DNA from: an uncultured Clostridium sp.
GTDB taxonomy: Bacteria > Bacillota > Clostridia > TANB77 > CAG-508
Direction of reading: 5' to 3'
Assembly (NCBI GenBank): GCA_947426875.1
Contig: CANEFU010000043.1
Span: forward strand, 1-8,377
Length of the DNA: 8,377 bases
Shown here: positions 1 through 6,354 of the stretch, one piece after another
How the letters are laid out: every line of letters starts with the position of its first letter
Position numbering within the stretch: position 1 is the first letter of the stretch
The notes under the pieces: model-generated
What the model saw: only the letters and a program-made list of their open reading frames with translations
What the model was told of the DNA's origin: nothing
Databases searched by the model: none
Program-made: the position numbers and the translations under genes

Positions 1-257
1 AATCCCCTTATCCTAAAACACATAACCCTACTTATTTGGCAAAAGTTAAATCTATGCTTATGGATATTATGAAAGATAAAAACGCTCCTATCAATCATTT
101 ATTAAATCGTGAATTTATTTTAGATATTTTGAATACAGATGGCAAATCTTTTACTCGTCCTTGGTTTGGTCAGTTGATGACAGGACCTCAGCTTATGGCA
201 TATCTTTGTCAGGTAAATATGTGGCTTGAGAGATATCAGCCTAAAATTGAATTGTAA
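1..257 (+). CDS. asnB: Asparagine synthase (glutamine-hydrolysing), C-terminal fragment
   Basis: This is the last ~85 codons of a gene that begins left of the window; the frame stays open to base 1 and ends in TAA. AsnB makes asparagine from aspartate in the cytoplasm, using ATP and ammonia released from glutamine. The fragment is the extreme C-terminus of the synthetase domain. It shows the family tail 'SPYPKTHNPTYL', then 'GKSFTRPWFGQLMTGPQLMAYL' in pieces consistent with bacterial AsnB, and ends with 'VNMWLERYQPKIEL'. The catalytic N-terminal glutaminase domain and the ATP-binding loop lie outside the window and cannot be judged. The TTG at 36 is only an internal codon, not a start. A strong hairpin terminator follows 3 bases after the stop. 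Confidence is high for the family; the gene symbol assumes the usual bacterial paralogue. Confidence 0.85.
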   Translation, partial: SPYPKTHNPTYLAKVKSMLMDIMKDKNAPINHLLNREFILDILNTDGKSFTRPWFGQLMTGPQLMAYLCQVNMWLERYQPKIEL

Positions 258-260
258 AAT

Positions 261-292
261 AAAATGAAGTTCTGTGTTAGAACTTCATTTTT
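261..292. terminator. Bidirectional intrinsic terminator between asnB and the convergent operon
   Basis: AAAATGAAGTTCT (261-273) pairs perfectly with AGAACTTCATTTT (279-291) around a GTGTT loop, giving a 13-bp stem. On the + strand the hairpin ends in a run of T. On the minus strand it is followed by TTTTATTTT, so it can stop both asnB and the minus-strand gene, whose stop codon overlaps the stem. Confidence 0.9.
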
Positions 293-632
293 AACGTCTT
301 TTATTTTTAAATAAATTATCTGGATTATGTTTTTCTTGTAATTCTTTTTGATAAGCCAATTCAGCTTCAAAAATTTTTTTATTATACTCTTTTCTCTCTT
401 TTTCATTACAAAAATAATCTCTATATATCAAACAAATCAAAGCTTTTGTTTTTGGCTTCAAATCCATATCTTTTAAATTTTGCTTATGGTCTAAATTAGG
501 TATATATGTTTTCGAAGAATATTGCTTTAAATGCTCTATAAATTTGGGAGATATCTTTTTTATATCTTCCATTCTAGTATGATTTAAAATATCTAATACT
601 TCTGTCGCTGCTTCTTGATAGCTTTGATTCAT
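291..632 (-). CDS. Small conserved-type hypothetical protein (113 aa)
   Basis: I cannot assign a function. The product is small, charged and apparently cytoplasmic, with no signal peptide or membrane segment. It is mostly helical in appearance: 'YQEAATEVLDIL' near the N-terminus, a hydrophobic stretch 'TKALICLIYRDYF' in the middle, and a lysine/glutamate-rich C-terminus ending 'HNPDNLFKNKRR'. From memory, similar small proteins with a 'KYNPDNIFKNK'-like end occur in many Clostridia; I could not check this. Two ATG codons are adjacent. The ribosome binding site GTGGGGG (639-645) sits 6 bases from the second ATG (632) but only 3 from the first (635), so I chose the second. The start lies about 30 bases downstream of the Nudix gene stop (663) with no terminator between, so the two are very probably co-transcribed. 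Confidence 0.7.
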   Translation of the reverse strand: MNQSYQEAATEVLDILNHTRMEDIKKISPKFIEHLKQYSSKTYIPNLDHKQNLKDMDLKPKTKALICLIYRDYFCNEKERKEYNKKIFEAELAYQKELQEKHNPDNLFKNKRR

Positions 633-662
633 CATAATCCCCCACTTGTAATCATATTTTTG

Positions 663-1700
663 TTATTTATATGGTTCATCTCTCTTTTTCCCAATCATTC
701 TAGTCATTTTCACAATATTATCTATCTCTGATTGAGGAGAAATTATCTCAGAAAAGTCATGACTTGTATGTTGTTCACCTATAGCTATTATATCTTCTTT
801 TCTCATTGTTATAACTTTACCAGTCACAGCCACTATATCTTCTATATCTTCATAACTTAAATTTTCTTTTGCTCTTATCGTTTCCCAAATTGTATCTTCT
901 CCTGCAACTTCATTAATTAAATCTTCTTTTGTTGATATAATTTCCCAATTTACATATCCATTTTTTGATTCTGGCATTTTTCTTCCATATTGTTCTATTG
1001 CTTCACAGTCGTTTAGTGCTACCGTATCCCAAATTGCGTCTGGTCCTAATGTATCTAAAAGAGTAATTTTGTGAACAAACCCATCTAATTCATTCAGTAT
1101 TTCCATTTTATTTGTTCCAAAAAATTGATATGCCCCTGATGTATTGTCATCTATCCCAAATTTCCCTTTAGCCGTATCCCATGACTCAAAAAATATTCTT
1201 TTTGCTTCATTGTTTCTTATTTTATTTTTTACTCCATCTCCCATCATAAAAGCATAGTGTTTTACAATCATCATACAATTTTCTGCACTTCCTCCTGGTC
1301 TATGTATAGCTCCAACAGGAAAGTAACCATCCAAAAAAGGAAAATTTTCATAATTACAAGACAAACCTAATTCTTCTTCCACTTCATTAAAGCATGCCTG
1401 TATTGGTATTTCTCTTTCATCATCTGCTCTTTTATATTGCATATGCCCACTTGGAGGTGATATTTTTCCAGCACCTTGCTCTTTTCCTGCTCCTCTTTCG
1501 GCAAGAAGTAAATTTCCTTGTTTGTCAAATATCCAAAATACAACACCACAAATATGTTTATTGGTAGCTTTTCCTAAATAAAAGTCTTTTCTATTTATAT
1601 ATTCTTCTGGTAGTTCTATATTTTTTATATTGTCTATATCGTTTACAATTTCACCAAATTCATCTACAATTCCTAATCTTTCTTCTTTTTCTTGTTCCAT
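663..1700 (-). CDS. Nudix hydrolase-domain protein with long C-terminal extension (345 aa)
   Basis: Residues ~45-210 look like a Nudix fold, which hydrolyses nucleoside diphosphates linked to another moiety. Strand 'CGVVFWIFDKQGNLLLAERG' leads into 'GKISPPSGHMQ' and a Nudix-box helix at residues ~102-113. That helix reads NEVEEELGL where the consensus is REUxEExGU, so the metal-binding glutamates are present but Arg is Asn. The glycine-to-helix spacing is longer than the canonical box (G85 to N105). The protein is about twice the usual Nudix length. Residues ~210-345 match nothing I recognise, but a short W-[DE]-x motif recurs there ('IWDTVA', 'NWEIIS', 'IWETIRA'), with a further copy, 'SWDTAK', just before it. 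The substrate is unknown. A GGAG site lies 9 bases before the ATG and a good promoter lies upstream. The small gene at 291-632 follows in the same operon. Confidence 0.8.
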   Translation of the reverse strand: MEQEKEERLGIVDEFGEIVNDIDNIKNIELPEEYINRKDFYLGKATNKHICGVVFWIFDKQGNLLLAERGAGKEQGAGKISPPSGHMQYKRADDEREIPIQACFNEVEEELGLSCNYENFPFLDGYFPVGAIHRPGGSAENCMMIVKHYAFMMGDGVKNKIRNNEAKRIFFESWDTAKGKFGIDDNTSGAYQFFGTNKMEILNELDGFVHKITLLDTLGPDAIWDTVALNDCEAIEQYGRKMPESKNGYVNWEIISTKEDLINEVAGEDTIWETIRAKENLSYEDIEDIVAVTGKVITMRKEDIIAIGEQHTSHDFSEIISPQSEIDNIVKMTRMIGKKRDEPYK

Positions 1701-1748
1701 TTATTTCAACTCCAATTTTAAACTTATTCGCATTATGTTTACTTTCAT

Positions 1749-1778
1749 AATATAGCATATACAAAAGCTAAAAGTCAA
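1749..1778 (-). promoter_or_regulatory. Promoter of the Nudix operon (extended -10)
   Basis: On the minus strand, TTGACT (1773-1778) is followed by an 18-base spacer and TATATT (1749-1754), with TGC immediately before the -10 (TGn extension). It lies about 50 bases upstream of the Nudix ATG, in the gap after the ORF6N/PLD-like gene. This is a sigma-A-type match judged by eye. Confidence 0.65.
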
Positions 1779-1853
1779 CACAAAATTTAGAATTTCTCAA
1801 TAAAATCAACATAAAAATTGGCAGAATGATATTAATTCTCTTTACATCTTACA

Positions 1854-2309
1854 TTATATTTTCGTATTTAAAGTAACTGCACTCATTTTTTCTATATATT
1901 CCCTATCTTCTATTTTAGAAATGGCAAAACATTTCTTTCCCAAATCTTTTAGTGAAGCACCTATATGATATAATTCTTTATTATCTATTATTATAAACCT
2001 ATCATGGAATTTGTTACTTCTTGCAATTTTAAGTGTTGGGTATTGTTTATTAAATTTATTAATATCTAATTTGCTTATATCACAGTTTTGTGATGTTAAT
2101 ATTGCTACTTCTACATTTCTATTTTTCTTTGATAACATTTTCAAAATACTGTCATCTATATAATTGTCTATAATTAATATTTTACTTGTAGCAGTTTTTA
2201 TAATGTCGATTATTAAACTATAGCTATCCCAAATTTGTCCATCAAAGAATATTTTTTCTACAAATTCATTTCCTTTTCTGTTTTGTAGCTCATCAAAGAC
2301 CTGTTCAAA
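1854..2309 (-). pseudogene. C-terminal, phospholipase-D-like half of the interrupted ORF6N protein
   Basis: This is the downstream part of the gene starting at 2823, in a different frame. From base 2309 the frame reads 'FEQVFDELQNRKGNEFVEKI' then 'FFDGQIWDSY' and continues open to a TAA at 1854. Much of this stretch (2145-2309) has no start codon upstream, so it makes sense only as a continuation of the upstream frame. It carries one HxRx4D signature (HDRFIIID), followed by 'HIGASLKDLG', which resembles the single-HKD phospholipase-D-like modules. A TTG at 2144 could start an independent 96-residue piece, but I see no good ribosome binding site for it. Whether the domain is catalytic is unknown, since PLD enzymes need two HKD motifs, often by dimerisation. 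No clear terminator follows. Confidence 0.7.
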
Positions 2310-2823
2310 CTTTTTTTTCGTGACTAGAAAGTATTTTGTTTTGCTCTATCAATTTATACTCTACATTGGTTAATCTTTCAAAAACTTGTCCATTTGTAGT
2401 TAAAATTTTTCTCATTTTAACAAATGCATCCATAATATTTATGCTTACTTGAATCGCTATCTCATTTCTTAATAATCCTGAAAGCATTGCTATTCCTTGT
2501 TCTGTAAATACTAAGGGTAATTTTCTTCTTCCACCATAAGAGTTTTCTTTTGCTAAACTTGAAATCACAAAATGTGATTTCAAGTTTTCTACTTCATTTT
2601 CTGTCAACTTAAAACAAAATCTGTCTGGAAATCTATTTATATTCCTTTTAACAGCCTGGTTAATAACTCTTGTCTCGCAATGGTATAACATAGCTACATC
2701 ACTATCTATCATTACTTGTTTTCCTCTTATAGTATAAATTAAATTTTTAATATCTTCGCTTGTATATTCTACTATTTCCAATTCTTCATTCGTTTGTACT
2801 AAACTCTCATTTTCTTTCTCCAC
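2305..2823 (-). CDS. ORF6N-domain DNA-binding protein, N-terminal frame (172 aa; gene interrupted)
   Basis: The central part, from 'IKNLIYTIRGKQVMIDSDVA' through 'MLYHCETRVINQAVKRN' and 'RFPDRFCFKLTENE' to 'LPLVFTEQGIAMLSGLLRN', is a typical ORF6N domain. It is related to phage KilA-N/antirepressor modules and presumed to bind DNA. The frame stops at a TGA (2305) just after a run of eight A residues (2311-2318). With seven A residues the reading would continue 'SSHEKKFEQVFDELQ' into the 1854-2309 frame, giving 322 residues with a C-terminal PLD-like module. I start the gene at the GTG at 2823 because the site AGGAAGTG (2830-2837) lies 6 bases upstream. The GTG at 2832 overlaps that site and is unlikely. 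The gene has its own strong promoter and stands alone. Such genes are common in phage and mobile regions, but no phage genes are visible here. Confidence 0.8.
   Translation of the reverse strand: MEKENESLVQTNEELEIVEYTSEDIKNLIYTIRGKQVMIDSDVAMLYHCETRVINQAVKRNINRFPDRFCFKLTENEVENLKSHFVISSLAKENSYGGRRKLPLVFTEQGIAMLSGLLRNEIAIQVSINIMDAFVKMRKILTTNGQVFERLTNVEYKLIEQNKILSSHEKKV
2311..2318 (-). other. A8 homopolymer that shifts the frame in the ORF6N gene
   Basis: On the coding strand the run reads CACG-A8-GTTTGA. Losing one A puts both halves in one frame with a natural-looking join. The cause could be a true mutation, replication slippage switching the gene on and off, transcript slippage on the A run, or a sequencing error. 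The sequence alone cannot separate these. Confidence 0.75.
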
Positions 2824-2829
2824 AAATAT

Positions 2830-2837
2830 CACTTCCT
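2830..2837 (-). promoter_or_regulatory. Ribosome binding site that sets the ORF6N start
   Basis: AGGAAGTG on the minus strand differs at one base from AGGAGGTG and sits 6 bases before the GTG at 2823. The alternative GTG at 2832 is inside it. Confidence 0.65.
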
Positions 2838-2883
2838 AATATACAACTCATAATAGCATACATTTTTATTTATCATTTTTGGC

Positions 2884-2931
2884 ATGATATCATTGTATTT
2901 GTATTATAGAACTTTTGTTTTGTGTTGTCAA
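2884..2931 (-). promoter_or_regulatory. Consensus promoter of the ORF6N gene with a palindrome at the start region
   Basis: The minus strand carries TTGACA (2926-2931), a 17-base spacer and TATAAT (2903-2908), a perfect match to both sigma-A hexamers. A 10-bp palindrome ATGATATCAT (2884-2893) lies where transcription should begin and could be an operator, for example for autoregulation. The operator idea is inference. Confidence 0.8.
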
Positions 2932-3006
2932 TATGTTTTAATATATATCTGACATATATTTTTTCTTCTTTCATAATTTTCTTTTATTAACTTAATAATT
3001 TGGTTC

Positions 3007-3035
3007 GAGCGGCTCTACTATTAGTAAAGCCGCTC
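3007..3035 (-). terminator. GC-rich hairpin, probable terminator of the 79-aa gene
   Basis: GAGCGGCT (3007-3014) pairs with AGCCGCTC (3028-3035), and the inner TACTA/TAGTA continues the stem. In minus-strand RNA the one odd position is a U-G wobble; in + strand RNA it is a C-A mismatch, so the hairpin suits a minus-strand transcript. It lies ~30 bases after the stop at 3067. There is no clear U-run after it (GAACCAAATTATT), so it may be a weak terminator or another structured element. Confidence 0.5.
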
Positions 3036-3066
3036 TCATCTTTCAAATATTTTTAGAGTAATTTAT

Positions 3067-3306
3067 TTAAATCCAAATTAAAATATACTTGTTATTTACA
3101 ATAATTGCATCTGAATTAGATTCATCATAATCCTTTGTAGTCACTTTTTCTCCAGTATTAATTAGTTTTCCTGTTTCATCAATATAAACAATAGACTTCC
3201 CTTCTTCTGCAACCATATCAGTAACTCCTAATTTTTCATAATGAGCTCCCGAGCAATCAAAAAATGTTAAAATACCTATTATCCTATCGTATTTCCGTTT
3301 ACTCAT
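3067..3306 (-). CDS. Unrecognised small protein (79 aa)
   Basis: I do not recognise this family. The start is well supported: AGGAG lies 6 bases before the ATG at 3306. The product begins 'MSKRKYDRIIGILTFFDCSG', has a soluble, beta-rich look ('KSIVYIDETGKLINTGEKVT', 'SDAIIVNNKYILIWI'), and has no signal peptide or membrane helix. One cysteine occurs in 'FDCSGAHYEKLG'. The central 'IVYIDETGKLI' looks like a beta-hairpin. It stands alone, 105 bases downstream of the broken MATE gene and followed by the hairpin at 3007-3035. It might be a short remnant of a longer protein, but nothing in the flanks extends its frame. Confidence 0.6.
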   Translation of the reverse strand: MSKRKYDRIIGILTFFDCSGAHYEKLGVTDMVAEEGKSIVYIDETGKLINTGEKVTTKDYDESNSDAIIVNNKYILIWI

Positions 3307-3346
3307 GTTTTACTCCTTTCAAAGAACAATTTTTTGTTACTAATAT

Positions 3347-3375
3347 ATATTATCACAAATTCGCTATATTTTCAA
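3347..3375 (-). promoter_or_regulatory. Possible promoter of the 79-aa gene
   Basis: On the minus strand TTGAAA (3370-3375) is followed after 17 bases by TAATAT (3347-3352), about 40 bases before the ATG. The -10 match is poor and the region is AT-rich, so chance similarity is likely. Confidence 0.3.
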
Positions 3376-3411
3376 TAAGCTTAATATCTTCGATTACAAA
3401 CTTTTCAATTA

Positions 3412-4356
3412 TTAAAATTCACTTTCTTCTATTTTTTTGTACCTATACATAGATAAATATTTTTGAACAATGCAATAAATTGCGTAGGCAATCCAAACAC
3501 CTACAATACCTAACAAAGTATAAGATAAAATAGTTGCTACCAATATTTTGACGATGGACGTAATAAAATTTCGGTTAGCTAAAAATTTGAATTCCCTTAA
3601 ACCTCGAAGAATTCCATAATAATAGGTACCACTAATTTCTTCATATTGACCAATTAACAATAATGGTAACACAGAATAGAAAATTCTCATTAAATTATTT
3701 TCTTTTAAAGAAATATAAGCAATGATAATAGCAATAATTCCTGTTAAAATTGGAATGATAAAAGAGAAAATATGAATAACTTTTCTAATCGTAATCTTGG
3801 CTGCTTGCATTCTATCTTTTATCTTACTACTGCTTTCTATTCCAACAGTTATAGAAATTCCATCACTAAAACCTTGAATAAATGCTTGGGAAACATCTCT
3901 TATCTGTATAACAATTACATGGACAGCATATTCTAATATTCCGATTCTGGAAACCAGTATATTAAATACAAAAGTATCAATTCTTGACACTACTCTTTCC
4001 ATACAATTCCATTTGAATAATGCAAATATCTGAATTACAATTTCCTTTTTTATTTTATATAGTATTTCTTTGTTCGTTTTCCAAAATAAATAGATACATA
4101 AAACTGTATCTATTATTACAGTAACCCATGCAACACCCGCAACGCCATATCCTTGTTTAACAGCTAGTACATCCAATAATAAATTTAATATAGCTGCTGC
4201 TATTCTTAAAATCATTATATTTTCTTGTCTTCCCATGGTTCTTTGATGACCTGTTAATATGGTTATGATAGAACTTTGCATAAAACCTATTAGTCTTATT
4301 GAAATATAGGTAATACATATTTTATCTACATTAAATAATGCTGGAAAAGATGGCTT
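3412..4356 (-). pseudogene. MATE family efflux transporter, C-terminal part of a broken gene
   Basis: The frame carries most of a MATE (NorM/DinF-like) transporter, which exports drugs or metabolites in exchange for Na+ or H+. It opens with 'KPSFPALFNVDKICITYISI' and 'RLIGF' (start of TM4), then 'MQSSIITILTGHQRTMGRQE'. Further helices follow to the end, including 'VAGVAWVTVIIDTVLCIYLF' and 'LLGIVGVWIAYAIYCIVQKY'. An ATG at 4281 could restart translation and give 289 residues, but no good ribosome binding site precedes it, and the product would lack the N-terminal helices needed for the 12-helix fold. The other part is 4359-4598, in a different frame. Summed, the parts give ~395 residues where ~440-460 is usual. 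I infer an internal deletion with frameshift around 4345-4365. Confidence 0.75.
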
Positions 4357-4358
4357 TA

Positions 4359-4598
4359 CTAATCGTTTTCGCCTTTTGCTTTCGAAAGCAAAGCAATATT
4401 GGATATATTCATTGACTGAATCGACATATCCATAATATTCAATACTACACCCATAGCTCCTATGGCCCCTAATTCACTCGTTCCTAATGTTGCAATAACT
4501 AGCGTATCAATTAATGTCATTAAAATATTAATAAAGTTTTCAAAGGCTATTGGTAATGATATTTTTAGTTGTTTTTTTACATTTATTGTTTCATCCAT
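4359..4598 (-). pseudogene. MATE family efflux transporter, N-terminal fragment (79 aa)
   Basis: The start is good: AGGA lies 7 bases before the ATG at 4598, 12 bases after the UPF0210 stop, so the gene belonged to that operon. The fragment holds TM1 ('LPIAFENFINILMTLIDTLV', residues ~13-36) and TM2 ('AIGAMGVVLNIMDMSIQSMN', ~45-70). It then ends in the loop 'LLSKAKGEND' at a TAG. In an intact MATE protein this loop leads to TM3. Instead, the DNA beyond the stop encodes, in another frame, the segment just before TM4 ('FPALFNVDK'). So roughly 35-45 codons covering TM3 appear to be missing. The fragment alone cannot transport. Confidence 0.75.
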
Positions 4599-4610
4599 TA
4601 TTTTATCCTA

Positions 4611-5966
4611 TTAATTTTTCAAACTTTGCATTGGAGCAGGTATTTGTCCGCCTCTATTAATAAAATCAGCAGAAGAATTATGATTAATTTTCATAATTGG
4701 TCCATGTCCAAGTAGACCTCCAAAATCTAGCTCTTCTCCTTCTTTCTTTCCGATAGCTGGAATGACACGTACAGCTGTTGTTTTAGAATTAACCATACCG
4801 ATTGCTGCTTCATCAGCAATGATAGCTGAAATGGTTTCTGTTGGTGTATCTCCTGGTATAACAATCATATCTAAACCTACACTACATACGGCTGTCATAG
4901 CTTCTAATTTTTCAATGGTAAGAGCCTCACATCTTGCCGCATCTATCATTCCCGCATCTTCTGTTACTGGAATAAATGCTCCAGAAAGTCCTCCTACTTT
5001 AGAGGATGCCATAACTCCTCCTTTTTTTACAGCATCATTTAATAATGCTAAAGTAGCTGTTGTTCCATGTGTTCCACATTTTTCTAATCCCATTTCTTCT
5101 AATATATGGGCAACAGAATCTCCTACTGCTGGTGTTGGTGCTAATGATAAATCTACAATTCCAAATGGTACTCCTAAACGTTTTGAAGCTTCTGTTCCAA
5201 CTAGTTGTCCCATACGTGTAATCTTAAAAGCTGTTCTTTTTATAATATCTGCTATTTCTGTAATATTGGCCCCTTTTGCCTTTTCAATTGCTGATTTTAC
5301 AACGCCTGGTCCAGATACTCCTACATTAATTACACATTCTGGTTCTCCTACTCCATGAAATGCTCCTGCCATAAATGGGTTATCTTCTGGTGCATTACAT
5401 AATACAACTAATTTAGCACTTCCTACACAGTTTTTATCCGCTGTTAGTTCACTTGCTTCTTTTACAATCTTCCCCATTAATTGACAAGCATCTAAGTTAA
5501 TTCCTGCTTTGGTTGAGCCTACATTGACAGAAGCACATACTCTTTCTGTCTGTTTTAATGCTTCTGGTATGGACATAATTAATTCTTTATCTCCACAACT
5601 AAATCCCTTTTGTACTAAAGCAGAATATCCACCTATAAAATTAACATTACAAGTGATTGCTGCTTTTTCTAACGCTAAAGCAAATTTGACTGGGTTTCCT
5701 TTCGTTGCTGCTACAAGCATAGCAATTGGTGTGACAGATATTCTTTTATTAATAATAGGAATTCCATATTGCTTTTCAATTTCTTCTCCTACTTTTACTA
5801 AATTACTAGCATATTTAACAATTTTATTGTATACCTTTTCACATGCCACATCGATATCGCTATCGATGCAGTCTAGTAATGATATTCCCATAGTAATTGT
5901 TCGTATATCTAAATTTTCTTCTTGTATCATTTTTATTGTTTCTAATATATCTGATGTTCTCAACAT
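4611..5966 (-). CDS. UPF0210/DUF711 (PFL-like) family protein (451 aa)
   Basis: The product has the usual full length (~450) for the UPF0210/DUF711 family, soluble proteins annotated as PFL-like because their fold resembles pyruvate formate-lyase. No biochemical role is established to my knowledge. Glycine-rich family stretches are clear: 'GVGEPECVINVGVSGPGVVK', 'TPAVGDSVAHILEEMGLEKC' followed by 'GTHGTTATLALLNDAV', 'VGGLSGAFIPVTEDAGMIDA', 'PGDTPTETISAIIADEAAIG' and the C-terminal 'GGLLGHGPIMKIN'. I see no radical-site glycyl motif typical of true PFL. The strong site GAGGAGG sits 5 bases before the ATG and abuts the stop codon of the ACT-domain gene 11 bases upstream. The two are therefore translationally coupled, as is typical for this conserved pair. 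The broken MATE gene follows after 12 bases. Confidence 0.92.
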   Translation of the reverse strand: MLRTSDILETIKMIQEENLDIRTITMGISLLDCIDSDIDVACEKVYNKIVKYASNLVKVGEEIEKQYGIPIINKRISVTPIAMLVAATKGNPVKFALALEKAAITCNVNFIGGYSALVQKGFSCGDKELIMSIPEALKQTERVCASVNVGSTKAGINLDACQLMGKIVKEASELTADKNCVGSAKLVVLCNAPEDNPFMAGAFHGVGEPECVINVGVSGPGVVKSAIEKAKGANITEIADIIKRTAFKITRMGQLVGTEASKRLGVPFGIVDLSLAPTPAVGDSVAHILEEMGLEKCGTHGTTATLALLNDAVKKGGVMASSKVGGLSGAFIPVTEDAGMIDAARCEALTIEKLEAMTAVCSVGLDMIVIPGDTPTETISAIIADEAAIGMVNSKTTAVRVIPAIGKKEGEELDFGGLLGHGPIMKINHNSSADFINRGGQIPAPMQSLKN

Positions 5967-5977
5967 TTTTCCCTCCT

Positions 5978-6247
5978 CTATATACGATGCATTGAATTAA
6001 AAATATCTTCATGCATTAAATGTACCTTTAGTTCATTTTCTTCTCCTATTTTTTTTAGTTCCTCGCCAAATAGCTCAAATTTTTCTGTTATTTTTTCAAT
6101 ATCAATTAACATTACCATTGAAAAAATTTCTTGTAATAATGTTTGATTAATATCTAAAATATTGGCATTATATTTAGCACAAGCTGTACTAACTTTTGCT
6201 ACAATGCCTACTTGGTCTTTCCCCATAACTGTAATAATTGCTCTCAT
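5978..6247 (-). CDS. ACT domain protein, UPF0237 family (89 aa)
   Basis: The whole product is one ACT domain, a small-molecule (often amino acid) binding regulatory module. It begins 'MRAIITVMGKDQVGIVAKVS', with the 'GKDQVGIVAKV' loop-helix that forms the ligand site in ACT dimers, then 'ACAKYNANILDINQTLLQEI' and 'FSMVMLIDIEK'. The start at 6247 is fixed by AGGAGAG (6254-6260), 6 bases upstream, and by the family's typical beginning. The longer reading from 6307 would add 20 residues not typical of the family. It is paired with UPF0210 (4611-5966) in many Firmicutes, which suggests that it senses a ligand for that protein. The pairing is family knowledge; the sensing role is inference. Confidence 0.92.
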   Translation of the reverse strand: MRAIITVMGKDQVGIVAKVSTACAKYNANILDINQTLLQEIFSMVMLIDIEKITEKFELFGEELKKIGEENELKVHLMHEDIFNSMHRI

Positions 6248-6275
6248 AAAATTCTCTCCTTTTCTTTTTATTTGT

Positions 6276-6307
6276 ATTATAATAACATAGTATGTCTTAT
6301 TATGCAA
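6276..6307 (-). promoter_or_regulatory. Probable promoter of the ACT-UPF0210-MATE operon
   Basis: A perfect TATAAT (6276-6281, minus strand) overlaps TATTAT (6279-6284). The latter lies 17 bases from a weak -35, TTGCAT (6302-6307). It is ~30 bases before the ACT start and just after the terminator of the upstream antitoxin gene, which is where a promoter is needed. Confidence 0.5.
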
Positions 6308-6327
6308 TATTTTTTGTTTTCTAATCT

Positions 6328-6354
6328 AAAAATAAGATACCATATGGTACCTTA
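6328..6354 (-). terminator. Intrinsic terminator of the Phd/YefM-type gene
   Basis: On the minus strand TAAGGTACC-ATAT-GGTATCTTA forms a 9-bp stem (one G-U pair) followed by TTTTT. The stop codon TAA is the first triplet of the stem. It separates the antitoxin gene from the ACT operon. Confidence 0.8.

Noticed and set aside
1367..1549. 60-residue minus-strand frame inside the Nudix gene
   Set aside because: It is an alternate frame of the same strand within a well-supported gene, without its own ribosome site.
1823..1839. Hairpin AGAAT/ATTCT after the ORF6N/PLD-like gene as a terminator
   Set aside because: The stem is only 5 bp of mostly A-T pairs and the following T-run is not adjacent.
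2305..2307. TGA read as tryptophan (Mollicutes-type code)
   Set aside because: Read-through would stay in the wrong frame, and Trp is encoded by TGG throughout the window.
2305..2318. Programmed -1 ribosomal frameshift at the A8 run
   Set aside because: The rescuing frame needs a +1 shift (or loss of one A), whereas a classical A-AAA-AAG slip moves -1 into a frame that does not continue the protein.
4762..5358. Long + strand open frame opposite the UPF0210 gene
   Set aside because: It is antisense to a clearly conserved gene and has no ribosome site or family features; the open frame follows from the codon bias of the real gene. The same applies to the + strand frame at 5509-6000.
6248..6307. 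Longer start for the ACT-domain protein at 6307
   Set aside because: The added 20 residues overlap the promoter and the ribosome site and are not typical of the family; AGGAGAG supports 6247.
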